The translations under genes and the position numbers were made by a program. Under the pieces are notes generated by a model that saw only the letters and a list, made by a program, of their open reading frames with translations, had not been told where the DNA came from and ran no database searches. This document shows, one piece after another, positions 1-8,070 of a stretch of DNA of 64,000 nucleotides; position 1 is the stretch's first letter, and each line of letters starts with the position of its first letter. The DNA is taken from positions 9,279-73,278 of the forward strand of contig JBHJGM010000012.1 in NCBI GenBank assembly GCA_050331815.1. The letters are read 5' to 3'. The stretch comes from JBHJGM01 sp050331815. Its GTDB lineage: Bacteria > Verrucomicrobiota > Verrucomicrobiia > Opitutales > JBHJGM01.

Positions 1-59
1 CCGGAGAAGCCGCCTCGCCGTTGGCGGCGATGCCAGCAAGCCTGCTCAGCGACCCTCTT

Positions 60-257
60 ATGTCAGATGCGATTCTGGTGCACGACACCCTGCGTGAGCT
101 CGAGTTCTTGATTCTGGCGATCAAGGATGAGGACGGCGTCACCGAGCGGAAGCTCATCCGCTCGATCACCCGCAAGTTGCCTCGGGCGCTCCCTGCCCAG
201 GGGCGCACCGTCGCTCTGATCGAAAAGCTGATCCTTTACCGAAAGAACGACCCATGA
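60..257 (+). CDS. Small hypothetical protein (65 aa)
   Basis: A short charged protein (MSDAILVHDT..., ending LYRKNDP) rich in Leu, Glu, Arg and Lys and probably alpha-helical. No signal peptide, membrane segment or family motif is visible. The ATG at 60 was chosen; in-frame alternatives are an ATG at 30 and a TTG at 21, and none has a good Shine-Dalgarno sequence. Its stop codon overlaps the start of the next small lipoprotein gene as ATGA, which suggests translational coupling and supports both as real. Function is not recognised. Confidence 0.5.
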   Translation: MSDAILVHDTLRELEFLILAIKDEDGVTERKLIRSITRKLPRALPAQGRTVALIEKLILYRKNDP

Positions 258-355
258 ATGTAACCCTTCCCTGTAATCGCTTTGCTCACATCGCGCTTCT
301 GGTCGCGGCCGTCGCTTGCCTGTCCGGATGTGCTTATTCGGCTTCGGGGCTGTAG
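254..355 (+). CDS. Very small putative lipoprotein (33 aa)
   Basis: A 33-codon reading frame starts in the ATGA overlap with the preceding gene. It encodes a hydrophobic stretch (HIALLVAAVACLSGC) ending in a good lipobox, L-S-G-C, followed by only about nine residues. This layout resembles entericidin-type tiny lipoproteins, but no sequence family is claimed. Its 3' end overlaps the 3' end of the opposite-strand glycosidase by 22 bp. The lipobox and coupling are seen; export and lipidation are inferred. A chance ORF remains possible. Confidence 0.4.
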   Translation: MNVTLPCNRFAHIALLVAAVACLSGCAYSASGL

Positions 356-2517
356 TGAATCTCGAAGAAGCCCAGAGGTTCGACTTCGGTGTCAAAATCG
401 AAAGTCATAACGCCGTCGGCCCCGGATTGCCCTGGCGTGAAGTTGTTGGCGTCGGGCCAAGGCCGCGTCGCTTCGAGGTTCGTCGTGTGTTTCAGCCAGT
501 AGTACCACGACTCGGAAGCCATCCATTCCAACTGCAGGTGGTTAGCCTGACTTGGGGATGGCCCCAGGGACGGCTGGGGTATGGGAGCAAAATCCAACAC
601 AGTGATGGAGGTACCGGGTAAACTGAGCGAGGCGGTTCCGTTGGTGAGTTCGGCGATGCCGGTACGTTCAAAGGTGGGTTCGGTGTCGTCGACGTTCTCG
701 CCTGTGAAGTTCCAGACTACCGCCTGTTGGGTGCCGGAGTGCCCATCGACCTGCAGGGTTATGTTGCGGCTTTGATAATTTTTGTGGAGCAGGAACACAC
801 TCAAAGCACCCGCCTCGGAGGTGGTGGCATAAGCCTGCACGGGTACATTTTCCCCAGAGACAGCGACCATGTGGTCCTTGAGGAAGCGGCCCAGAATTTT
901 CATTACCTGGCCGGTCGCGTTGAGGTTGCCCGCGCGGTCGAGGGCGTCGTAGGCGCTGGGGGGATCGCCGCCGCTGGAGCCGTTGGTCACGATGGAGTAA
1001 TCGTCGATCAGGAGTTGTCCGCCGCCCTGGGACATATTCCAGAGAAAGACCGAATCGAACTCGGCGGGCGTCGTAAAGTTTTGGCTGTACTGGCTGTAGC
1101 CGCCGCTGCCGGTGTTGATCTTTACATCGCGGACCTTGGCGGACCCGTTGAAAAAGGTAACGCCCGCGACGCCCCACTTGCTGCTGTCGAGGCGTTTGCC
1201 CCAGTAGGAAAAGCGGTAACTGGTGCCGGGCTCAAACAGCGAGACCGGCACCTCGATGTCGTGATAGGCACCTGTGTTGAGCAGCGCCTGGCTGCCGGTG
1301 TGGGCGTCGGAGGTGATTTCGAGGCTGCCGCCAATCTGCCAAACTCCGCCGAGTTCGATGCCGGGATCCTGCGCGTCGGTGAGCGCTTCCAGCCCGGCGG
1401 GCGGCGGTGCCTCGCCAACGATGCGCCCCTCGTCGTTGTCCACCCAGCGGGTGTTCCAGAGCAGGGTAAAGGCGACTTTGTCGATCTCTAGGTGCCGTGC
1501 GAGGATTTCGAAGGTGGCCAGCGCTTTGCCCAGATTGTTGATGTTTTCCCAGCCCGGACCATCGCCGAAGTACAACGCGCCGGTCTCGGTGAGGGTTACG
1601 AAGAGGCGCTCGCGGTCGGCCGGGTTGCTCTGATCGTTAATGGCAGCGATGGCGATGTTGTTGACCTCATTCAAGACGGCGTTGGTTTCGTTGCGCGTGC
1701 GGTAGTGGTCGTAGTCATTGCGATTCCAAAAGGGGTAGGTGTGCACCTCGAGGAAGTCCACGTGGGGGCCGGCGCGGCTGAGCACTTTGTTGAACCAGTT
1801 GCGGCTGTGCCCGTTGACACCGATCAGAATGGTCGGGTCTACGGCTTTCATCGCCTGGGCAAACTCCGCGGCGTCGTCGCCGAAGGAGTTCGCGCCCGGA
1901 TTGGCCCCGGCGTAGCTGGTGCCGTAGTCGGTCTCGTTGCCGAGGGTCCAGTAGCGGATGTTGTAACCGCGGGTGATGTTGGCATAACGCACCCACTCAA
2001 CGGCGTTGTTCAGCAACTGGGCCTTGGTCGGGGGCGTCTCCGAGCCGCTGGCGGATTTGTACATGGAGTCGAAGGCCACGCAGATGACCGGCTCGGCGCC
2101 GACGGACTGGCACAGCGCCATGAACTCATCGAAGTCCATGGTTTCGGCCCGGGCGGTGGTGCGGTCGGACTGGAAAAAATCGTTGTTGGTGGTGGGCCAG
2201 GCATGGGGGCGCGCGGCGATGGGAGCGGGCTGGGTCCAGGGCGCGGTACTCCAGAGGTAGTTGTCGGCCTTCTCTCCGCCGGGATAGCGCAGGTAGCCGA
2301 CTCGCATTTCGGCCAGGGCCGCATCGGTGGAGGTGTCGCGGCTGATGCGCGTGTCGTCGTCCATCAGGTAACTGACGTTGAGGCCAACCGGCGTATCCTC
2401 GACGGTGGCGATGCGCTGGTCGACGTTGACGACGATCGTCTGGGCCGAGGCGGCGGGTGCAATCGCAACGAGGCTGCAGAGAAAGGCGAGACGCCTGGGC
2501 AGGGGTGCTTTACTCAC
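334..2517 (-). CDS. Secreted clan GH-A glycoside hydrolase with apparent inserted carbohydrate-binding module
   Basis: 727 aa with a signal peptide (about 1-25, ending PAASAQ). The N-terminal part looks like a (beta/alpha)8 glycosidase of clan GH-A (GH39/GH51/GH86-like): an YLRYPGGEKADNYLW motif near residue 75, a probable acid/base Glu in WTLGNETD near 190 and a probable nucleophile Glu in VTLTETGAL near 309. Residues about 390-515 look like a jelly-roll binding module (ending LLIDDYSIV), after which the glycosidase fold resumes (GQVMKILGRFLKDHMV) and leads into a beta-sandwich. The C-terminal 70 residues (LQLEWMASESWYYWLKHTTN...) resemble a beta-rich terminal domain common in verrucomicrobial secreted proteins. 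The exact GH family and substrate (arabinan, agar or porphyran types) cannot be set by eye. Confidence 0.8.
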   Translation of the reverse strand: MSKAPLPRRLAFLCSLVAIAPAASAQTIVVNVDQRIATVEDTPVGLNVSYLMDDDTRISRDTSTDAALAEMRVGYLRYPGGEKADNYLWSTAPWTQPAPIAARPHAWPTTNNDFFQSDRTTARAETMDFDEFMALCQSVGAEPVICVAFDSMYKSASGSETPPTKAQLLNNAVEWVRYANITRGYNIRYWTLGNETDYGTSYAGANPGANSFGDDAAEFAQAMKAVDPTILIGVNGHSRNWFNKVLSRAGPHVDFLEVHTYPFWNRNDYDHYRTRNETNAVLNEVNNIAIAAINDQSNPADRERLFVTLTETGALYFGDGPGWENINNLGKALATFEILARHLEIDKVAFTLLWNTRWVDNDEGRIVGEAPPPAGLEALTDAQDPGIELGGVWQIGGSLEITSDAHTGSQALLNTGAYHDIEVPVSLFEPGTSYRFSYWGKRLDSSKWGVAGVTFFNGSAKVRDVKINTGSGGYSQYSQNFTTPAEFDSVFLWNMSQGGGQLLIDDYSIVTNGSSGGDPPSAYDALDRAGNLNATGQVMKILGRFLKDHMVAVSGENVPVQAYATTSEAGALSVFLLHKNYQSRNITLQVDGHSGTQQAVVWNFTGENVDDTEPTFERTGIAELTNGTASLSLPGTSITVLDFAPIPQPSLGPSPSQANHLQLEWMASESWYYWLKHTTNLEATRPWPDANNFTPGQSGADGVMTFDFDTEVEPLGFFEIHYSPEAE

Positions 2518-2563
2518 CCCATTATATTAGCAGGCGTCCATGGCGGCTCAATGCCAAAGCTAA

Positions 2564-2953
2564 TTATGTGATATGGGAAAAAGAATTTTTTGGATGCGCC
2601 TGAACCCCACCCGTATCCAGCACCGCCCGAGTACGTGTTGGACCGTCGGGGATCGAAGTGTCCAAACTGGAGCTTTCAAACCCCGCCATGTTGAAATTCG
2701 TCGACCACTGACCCTCGGACGTCATGGTATTGGCGGAGACTTCGTTACTCGGGTTGTCCAGGTCGAACACAAGGACAGCGATGTTCAAGTCGTCGGTGAA
2801 GTCGGTCGTCCCGCAGAAGACAAAGCCGTCGGAGGCCTCGGTGTCGTCGATGCTGAGGTCACCACCAAAGCTCCGGGGAAAGTCGATCGTGAAGAAGGTG
2901 TTCTGCGCAGGCAGGACTGAACCACCTCCAAGGGTGGCGACGATGAGCGCCAT
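2564..2953 (-). CDS. Hypothetical secreted protein or gene remnant
   Basis: 129 codons with a hydrophobic N-terminus (MALIVATLGGGSVLPAQ) and an Asp/Ser/Thr-rich body of the kind seen in secreted beta-rich proteins. An in-frame stop lies just upstream of NLRDLMAL, so the start is near 2953; ATG was preferred over the TTG at 2956. The C-terminus (HPKNSFSHIT) shows no sorting signal. It lies upstream of the glycosidase on the same strand. It could be the truncated 5' part of a larger gene. No family is recognised and support is weak. Confidence 0.3.
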   Translation of the reverse strand: MALIVATLGGGSVLPAQNTFFTIDFPRSFGGDLSIDDTEASDGFVFCGTTDFTDDLNIAVLVFDLDNPSNEVSANTMTSEGQWSTNFNMAGFESSSLDTSIPDGPTRTRAVLDTGGVQAHPKNSFSHIT

Positions 2954-2956
2954 CAA

Positions 2957-3355
2957 GTCGCGCAGGTTCTATGGAAGCGTAGGCTCGTGGCGCGTTGGGT
3001 AGGCAAGACCAGACGCAGCACCGGGAGAGCGGTTTGCGCATCGATTCGTGAGCGAGGTGGAATTCGTAGTGTCAATTCTGTGGTGAAACAGAGATTGATT
3101 ACTAAAACAGGTGTCGAAAGTAAGATAACAGGCGGTAAGGGCAATCTCCGATTCCTCAGCGTACGCGCCCAGAGGCCCCTCGGGTATTCCCTCAGGCGGC
3201 GACACCTCCAACGTTGGGCTTGCCCCATCTCACCCAGACCGGAACGCGGGCTTTAACATCTGAAAAAAAGATGCGCAGGCCAGTCATGGCGGAAATAGCT
3301 TGGTGCCCTGCGCGACGTTGACTTGCGCGAGGCGGCACGGCTTAAACTTTCGCCG
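2957..3355. other. Intergenic region, no supported gene
   Basis: About 400 bp between a weak minus-strand ORF and the cNMP/FHA gene. Frames here translate to low-complexity, non-protein-like sequence. An AT-richer stretch around 3060-3130 may hold the minus-strand promoter, but no clear -35/-10 pair or hairpin with a T-run was identified. Confidence 0.4.
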
Positions 3356-4126
3356 ATGACTGAAAAGACCTTCAAGGCCGGTGAGTTTGTCTTCGAGATC
3401 GGCGATGAGCCGGATTTCGCCTACCTGATTAAAGAGGGGGCGGTGGAAGTATTGATCCAGGGCGGAAACGGGCTGGATGTTTTTGCAGAAATGGGCCCGG
3501 GCGAAGTTTTTGGGGAGATGGCTCTCGTCATCGATAAGCCGCGCCCGGCGACGATTCGCGCCCGTACCGACGTGGTCGTAGAGGTGTATGACGAGCCGGC
3601 GTTTGAACAGAACGTCCTGGAGAATCCGGAGCGCCTGCGCCGTTACCTAGGCACGCTCTTTGAGCGGTTGCGCACTGCCAGCTTTGGGAATGCGGGCCTG
3701 GGCTCGGAAACCCAGCCGCCTTTTTCCGTGCAGGCTACTGGCCCCGCCGCCAACGCCAAGGAAGCCGCCTGCATCGTAATGGAGGCGCTGAACGAGATTC
3801 CGGGCTCGGACAACCGCATCGAGATCCCGTGCGCTGAGCTGCCTTTCAATATCGGGCGTGCCAGCGACAGCCTGCTGCTGGTCCGCAATGACTTTACCAT
3901 TTTTGACCAGAAGCCCTACAAGGTGTCGCGCGGGCACTGCGTGATTGAGCGCCTTGCCGACAAGTTTGCGGTGCGTGATCGCCTGTCGGCCACCGGAACC
4001 ATCCTTAACGGGGAAGTGCTCGGCGAGCACGGGCAGCGCCAGGGCGCGTTTCTTAAGCCCGGGCCCAACGAGTTGATCCTCGGGCCGCCCGATAGCCTCT
4101 ACCGTTTTACGCTGACGGTGCAGTAG
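3356..4126 (+). CDS. Cyclic-nucleotide-binding / FHA two-domain protein
   Basis: 256 aa from the ATG at 3356 (an in-frame TTG at 3323 would add 11 residues). Residues about 5-110 form a cNMP-binding (CRP-like) beta-barrel: FKAGEFVFEIGDEPDFAYLI, then the phosphate-binding-cassette-like GEVFGEMALVIDKPRPATIRA. The C-terminal half (about 165-255) resembles an FHA domain: FNIGRASDSLLLV, a YKVSRGHCVIER segment with the conserved Ser-Arg-Gly-His, and GTILNG. There is no helix-turn-helix, so it is more likely a cytoplasmic signalling adaptor reading a nucleotide (or its remnant fold) and phosphothreonine partners than a transcription factor. Whether cNMP is really bound is inference. Confidence 0.8.
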   Translation: MTEKTFKAGEFVFEIGDEPDFAYLIKEGAVEVLIQGGNGLDVFAEMGPGEVFGEMALVIDKPRPATIRARTDVVVEVYDEPAFEQNVLENPERLRRYLGTLFERLRTASFGNAGLGSETQPPFSVQATGPAANAKEAACIVMEALNEIPGSDNRIEIPCAELPFNIGRASDSLLLVRNDFTIFDQKPYKVSRGHCVIERLADKFAVRDRLSATGTILNGEVLGEHGQRQGAFLKPGPNELILGPPDSLYRFTLTVQ

Positions 4127-4239
4127 CGGCGGCGCTGGATCTCGCCGATCCCTAAGAAATCACTCAGGGTTTCCCTGATGGTCGGTTGCGGCTACATGGA
4201 GTGCTTGACGTGCGATGTCCTGCACCGTAGACATCTACG

Positions 4240-4258
4240 TGGCGAGTAGTTCTCGCCA
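4240..4258 (+). other. Short perfect inverted repeat upstream of PEP-CTERM gene
   Basis: TGGCGAG-TAGTT-CTCGCCA: a 7-bp perfect stem with a 5-nt loop, 33 bp before the ATG at 4291. It has no T-run, so it is unlikely to be a terminator. It could be an operator or a 5'UTR hairpin; chance is possible. Confidence 0.35.
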
Positions 4259-4290
4259 GCATCCCAAGCAATTTCACCCGCCAACACCTC

Positions 4291-5097
4291 ATGCAGACCG
4301 TTTCCCGCTTTTTTCGCGTGGTTGTTCCGACCATGCTCGCCGCTACCGCCGTTCAAGCCAGCGTCCTGACGCCGATTCAGACGATTAATTTCGATTCGGC
4401 TAATGACGGGACCTTTACCGACTTCGGTACGCCTATCAGCTTGCAAGCAAGGCAGGATTTAACCGGTTTCCAGCAGTTCGATGCCAGCCTGGGCACGCTG
4501 CAACGGGTGCTTTTCACGGTCGAAATCAGCGTTGAGGTGTCGCTGTCTGTCGACGTCGATTCGCTTTTTGACGAAGATTCGCCGTTCTCGGCGTTGGTGC
4601 AAGCGGGCTTTTCCGACCTTCAGCAGGCAGGAATTGTCTACTCACCCTCGGGTAGCACCACGGGGCGGGCTGTGACGATTGATTCGGGCAACATCGGCTC
4701 GGTCGGCGGCGAATTTCTTGACCCGATTGAGTTCACGGACTTTGGCGATTTCTTTGATGAGGTCAGCGATGCTTACGGTGAAGTCGTTTTCTCAGGCCAA
4801 CCCAGCACGGGCGAACTTTTGGCGTCCGACCCGATCTTCAATATGGACGACTTCGTGGGCACGGGTTTTGTGCAGGGCTTGAATGTTTCGGCCTTCGCCG
4901 ATTACAGCGAATTCGTTTCGGAAAACATCGATGAGGCGTTTGTGGAAGCATCGATTTTTCTGGCAGCAGGCCAGGCCACCTTCAGTACGAATTTGAGCCG
5001 GAAATCCCCGAGCCGTCCACCTACGCGGCGATCTTTGGAGTCCTCGCCCTGGCTGGCGCGGTCGTGCGTCGCCGACTGCAAAAGGCGTAGTACCTAA
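4291..5097 (+). CDS. PEP-CTERM secreted protein with out-of-frame sorting tail (frameshift)
   Basis: An N-terminal signal peptide (about 1-24, ending TAVQAS) is followed by a beta-rich, acidic extracellular domain. As read, the last 38 residues turn into Arg/Ser-rich nonsense and stop at 5097. In another frame the same DNA encodes FEPEIPEPSTYAAIFGVLAL followed by AGAVVRRRLQKA and a stop at 5088-5090: a textbook PEP-CTERM signal (PEP motif, hydrophobic helix, basic tail). Adding one T to the TT at 4981-4982 gives a seamless ATFQYEFEPE junction, so one base appears lost near 4981. This is either a sequence error or recent inactivation of sorting. The ligand or role of the mature protein is unknown. 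Confidence 0.75.
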   Translation: MQTVSRFFRVVVPTMLAATAVQASVLTPIQTINFDSANDGTFTDFGTPISLQARQDLTGFQQFDASLGTLQRVLFTVEISVEVSLSVDVDSLFDEDSPFSALVQAGFSDLQQAGIVYSPSGSTTGRAVTIDSGNIGSVGGEFLDPIEFTDFGDFFDEVSDAYGEVVFSGQPSTGELLASDPIFNMDDFVGTGFVQGLNVSAFADYSEFVSENIDEAFVEASIFLAAGQATFSTNLSRKSPSRPPTRRSLESSPWLARSCVADCKRRST

Positions 5098-5176
5098 TAG
5101 AATCTTGGCAGCCGAGGCTCCGGACCGTTCAGGCGACCGCTTGAATGCGGTTGTGTTTGAGTCGAAACCGGAGCGC

Positions 5177-6139
5177 TCAATACAGCGCGTCGCGCTCGGG
5201 GTCGAAGGCGCGGGGCGGTTCAGCCCCGCGTTTGATGGCGAGCTTTTCGTGAAAAGTCAGGCGCTTGCGGCGGTTGTTGGTGACGTGTTCGGCGTATACG
5301 CCCGGATCGCTTTTTTGGCCGGTGTTGCGGTCGAGGTAGAGCGGTGAGTCGACCTCAGGCGGCTTGGTGTTGGCGTACGGGTGTCCGTAGGAGCGCATCA
5401 GGATGCGTTGCTCGCGAGTGAGGGTCGCCAGCCAGGCGGCATCATCGGTGAAGCGGTCCTCTGGCGTGATCCAGCCGGGGCAGTAAGTCATGAAGATGTT
5501 CTTGCGCTCGACCGAGGATTCGTTCGCGTCGACGCGGTGCCAGGTGCTGCAATGCATGAGCGTTATCGCCCCGCGCTTCACCTTCAGTACAACCTCACCC
5601 TTGACTGAATCGTGGGTGTCGTAGGCGTCGAGGTACTGGAATTTGTGGCTGCCGGGCAGGACGACGAGGTTGCCGTATCCGGAGTCGGGCAGGTCCGTGA
5701 GCCAGTAGCCCACCTTGAGTTGCAGGGGCAGTTCCGGCGAAAACACCTGAAAGGGCAGGGCGCGTGCGCCGTCGGGGTGCCAGAGATTCCGCCAGGTGTT
5801 GGTGGGGCGGATCATGATGTTGGAGAGGTGGACCTTGGTCAGCTCGCCGTAGAGATCGTAGGCGTAGCCGATGTGGCTCTCGCGGTCAATCATGTCGACC
5901 AGCGCCGGATCGAGGCAGACCGCTTTCTGACGGTTGAAGAACTTGCCGGGGTCGTAATTGGGATCAGCGGCGGCAATGCGGTCGATGGCTTCGACATAGG
6001 CGTCGCACGCGGCCTCAGTCAGCACGTTTTCAATAACGAGGAAACCCTCGCGCATGAACTGGTCCCAGGTTTCTTCGGTGAACCCGGGCGGGGCTTTTTT
6101 GTAGGTGGTTTCGGTGGGGGCAGTTTCAGCTAGAGACAT
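5177..6139 (-). CDS. Phytanoyl-CoA dioxygenase (PhyH) family oxygenase
   Basis: 320 aa, the usual length for a PhyH-type Fe(II)/2-oxoglutarate dioxygenase. The metal triad is visible: His121 and Asp123 in WHPDG and His201 in TWHRVD, with a nearby Arg (SVERKNIF, about 212) suited to binding 2-oxoglutarate. It should hydroxylate a small organic substrate in the cytoplasm; there is no signal peptide. Substrates in this family are very diverse (fatty acyl-CoA, ectoine, phosphonates, halogenated compounds) and cannot be read from sequence. It is followed on the same strand by an SDR, a nucleosidase and an epimerase, but the gap of about 100 bp to the SDR leaves co-transcription open. Confidence 0.88.
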   Translation of the reverse strand: MSLAETAPTETTYKKAPPGFTEETWDQFMREGFLVIENVLTEAACDAYVEAIDRIAAADPNYDPGKFFNRQKAVCLDPALVDMIDRESHIGYAYDLYGELTKVHLSNIMIRPTNTWRNLWHPDGARALPFQVFSPELPLQLKVGYWLTDLPDSGYGNLVVLPGSHKFQYLDAYDTHDSVKGEVVLKVKRGAITLMHCSTWHRVDANESSVERKNIFMTYCPGWITPEDRFTDDAAWLATLTREQRILMRSYGHPYANTKPPEVDSPLYLDRNTGQKSDPGVYAEHVTNNRRKRLTFHEKLAIKRGAEPPRAFDPERDALY

Positions 6140-6238
6140 GCAATCTTTTTAAAACGCGGCGCACCGGGCCGCAAGTGCGTATGGACGGGGCCGATTCGGG
6201 GAGTGCACCGGTATTATTCTCTGCGGACGGGGCCGGAT

Positions 6239-6958
6239 TCAGCGTGACCAGCCGCCGTCAACGACAAAGGCGGTGCCGGTGATGAACGGGTTGGCCAGGA
6301 GGGTGACACAGGCGTCGGCGATCTGCTCAGGGGTAGAGATGCGGCCGGTGAGCGACTTCGTGCGCGCGTCGTCGTAAATGGCCTCGCGGTTGGCCGGGGG
6401 CAGGCTGTCCCAGAAGGGCGTCTCGACCACGCCAGGCACGAGCACATTAGCGCGGATGGGCGCGACCTCGCGTGCGAGCGTTAGGGCCAGCCCCTCGGTG
6501 GCGTGCTGGGCGGCTACGATCGCGGTGGTACCTGGTTGCGGGCTGCGGCTGAGCGCCCCGGTCACAAAACAAAGCGAACTTTCCGGCACCTGCTTCATTT
6601 TTGGCAGCGCCAACTGCGCGCAGTGAAAAGCCGCGACAACGGCGTGTTCAAAGTGCGCCCGAATGTCCGCTAAGGGGAGTTCGCCGATGGGTGCCAGAGC
6701 AGCGGGTGGCGGCAAAAACACCAGGTGGTCTAGCGAAGCCAGCGCGGCATCCTGGAACAGGGCATCAATGGTTTCGGTGCGCGCGAGGTCGACATACCGA
6801 CCCAGCGTGCCCGTGCCGATTTGCTTCAGTGCGGCTTCGCGGCGCGCCGCGTCGCGGCTGGCGATGATGACCTGGGCACCGCTGGCAGCGCAGAAGCGCG
6901 CGGTGGCCAGCCCGATGCCGCTGCTGCCGCCGATAATGAGGACCGTCCGCCCCTGCAT
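6239..6958 (-). CDS. Short-chain dehydrogenase/reductase lacking the YxxxK motif
   Basis: 239 aa with a Rossmann fold: the NAD(P)-binding motif GGSSGIG near residue 10 and the late-strand pattern VPGVVETPFW, ending TGTAFVVDGGW as in FabG-like SDRs. Where the catalytic Tyr-x-x-x-Lys belongs, the sequence reads TTAIVAAQHATEGL, so both residues are missing. The protein may therefore be a binding/regulatory SDR or use altered chemistry. The ATG at 6958 was chosen because AGGG lies a few bases upstream; an in-frame ATG at 6994 overlaps the stop of the preceding nucleosidase gene. Probably co-transcribed with that gene. Confidence 0.85.
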   Translation of the reverse strand: MQGRTVLIIGGSSGIGLATARFCAASGAQVIIASRDAARREAALKQIGTGTLGRYVDLARTETIDALFQDAALASLDHLVFLPPPAALAPIGELPLADIRAHFEHAVVAAFHCAQLALPKMKQVPESSLCFVTGALSRSPQPGTTAIVAAQHATEGLALTLAREVAPIRANVLVPGVVETPFWDSLPPANREAIYDDARTKSLTGRISTPEQIADACVTLLANPFITGTAFVVDGGWSR

Positions 6959-6983
6959 AGTGCCCTGTCGAAAGTCGGGCACG

Positions 6984-7982
6984 CTAGTCGCCATCGGCTT
7001 CGGCCAGCTCATCGAGGATGGCAAAGAGCACCTTGGCCCCGATGACCGAGACGGGAAAGTCGTAGATGTTTTCGTCGTTCTTGCCTTCCTGCCCGCCGGC
7101 CAGATCGCTGACGGCGCGGATGACAATCCAGTCGGTTTCGTTGATGGTGCAGACCTGGCCGACGGCAGCCGACTCCATCTCGGTGACCTCGGCTTTGAAG
7201 ACTTCGCGCACCCACCGGCGGTAGGCGCGGTTGTCCAAAAAGACCGAGCCGGTGACGGCGTTCCCACCGACGTGGATTTGCACCGCGCGTTCGTCGATGG
7301 ATTGGGGCGGCATTTTCTCGACGGCGGTTTTGGCGATTGCGAGCAGGTCGGGCGTCACACTGAAGTAAGCTGCGGGCTCGGGCTCTGCCATGCCGTCCTT
7401 GATGATCAGAACTTCCTCGGGGTGCACGTATCCAAAGTTTGAATACGCTGGCGCGTGCGGATCCTTTTCGGCACGCTGGGCGTGGCCCTCGAGAAAGTTC
7501 TCGTAGTAGTCCGGCAGGATGAAGGCACCGGGGTTGTCGGGGTCGGGATTGGCGTAGACGGCCTCGTCGTGGTAGTACCAGCGCTCCGGCACGATGACGT
7601 CGCCTGGCTGCCACTGGGGGTTGATGCCGCCGGCGATGCCCATGAAGACGAGCCGTTCGACCGGAAAGTAGTCCAGAGCCATCTGCGTGGTCATGGCGGC
7701 GTTGGCGATGGAGATGCCCGTGGCGAAGAGGACGATGGGCTCGCCGCGATAGGTGCCGAGGCGGTACTTGACACCCCGATAGGTCAGCGTCTTGTCAATG
7801 GCGGCTTCGGAGTGTTTGTCGATGGCTTCCAGAACCGCGCGCACCTCGGGCTCGTAGGCCATCACGATGGCGGTGTAGGCCGTGTCGTCGGGAAACTGTT
7901 TCGGGCCGTAGGGCTTGTCCGCGGCGCGCGCCAGGGCAGCGGCGCAGGTCAAGAAAAGAAGGGTGAGCAGTCGGGTTTTCAT
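6984..7982 (-). CDS. Secreted MTA/SAH nucleosidase-like phosphorylase-superfamily protein
   Basis: 332 aa. A signal peptide (MKTRLLTLLFLTCAAALARA) precedes a PNP_UDP_1 domain. The active-site pattern of methylthioadenosine/S-adenosylhomocysteine nucleosidases is present: an early Glu in VMAYEPEVRAV, GIAGGINP, EMESAAVGQVC and the late catalytic Asp in IRAVSDLAGG. Members normally cleave the N-glycosidic bond of MTA, SAH or 5'-deoxyadenosine in the cytoplasm; here the leader predicts a periplasmic or secreted enzyme, perhaps for nucleoside scavenging. The start at 7982 is set by the signal peptide. An insertion of about 60 residues around PDPDNPGAFILPDYYENFLE makes it longer than the usual family length of about 230 aa. 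Confidence 0.85.
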   Translation of the reverse strand: MKTRLLTLLFLTCAAALARAADKPYGPKQFPDDTAYTAIVMAYEPEVRAVLEAIDKHSEAAIDKTLTYRGVKYRLGTYRGEPIVLFATGISIANAAMTTQMALDYFPVERLVFMGIAGGINPQWQPGDVIVPERWYYHDEAVYANPDPDNPGAFILPDYYENFLEGHAQRAEKDPHAPAYSNFGYVHPEEVLIIKDGMAEPEPAAYFSVTPDLLAIAKTAVEKMPPQSIDERAVQIHVGGNAVTGSVFLDNRAYRRWVREVFKAEVTEMESAAVGQVCTINETDWIVIRAVSDLAGGQEGKNDENIYDFPVSVIGAKVLFAILDELAEADGD

Positions 7983-8070
7983 CAACTGCCTGAAGCAGCA
8001 GGGAGCGGGCCGGATTTGATACGAAGTTGGCCCAGTCTGCAGACGCGAGAAGGCGCGCGGCCCGGCTGTA

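Noticed and set aside
727..1491. Long plus-strand open frames opposite the first glycosidase (also 1492-2571)
   Set aside because: Antisense shadows typical of GC-rich coding DNA; the minus-strand frame has signal peptide and catalytic motifs.
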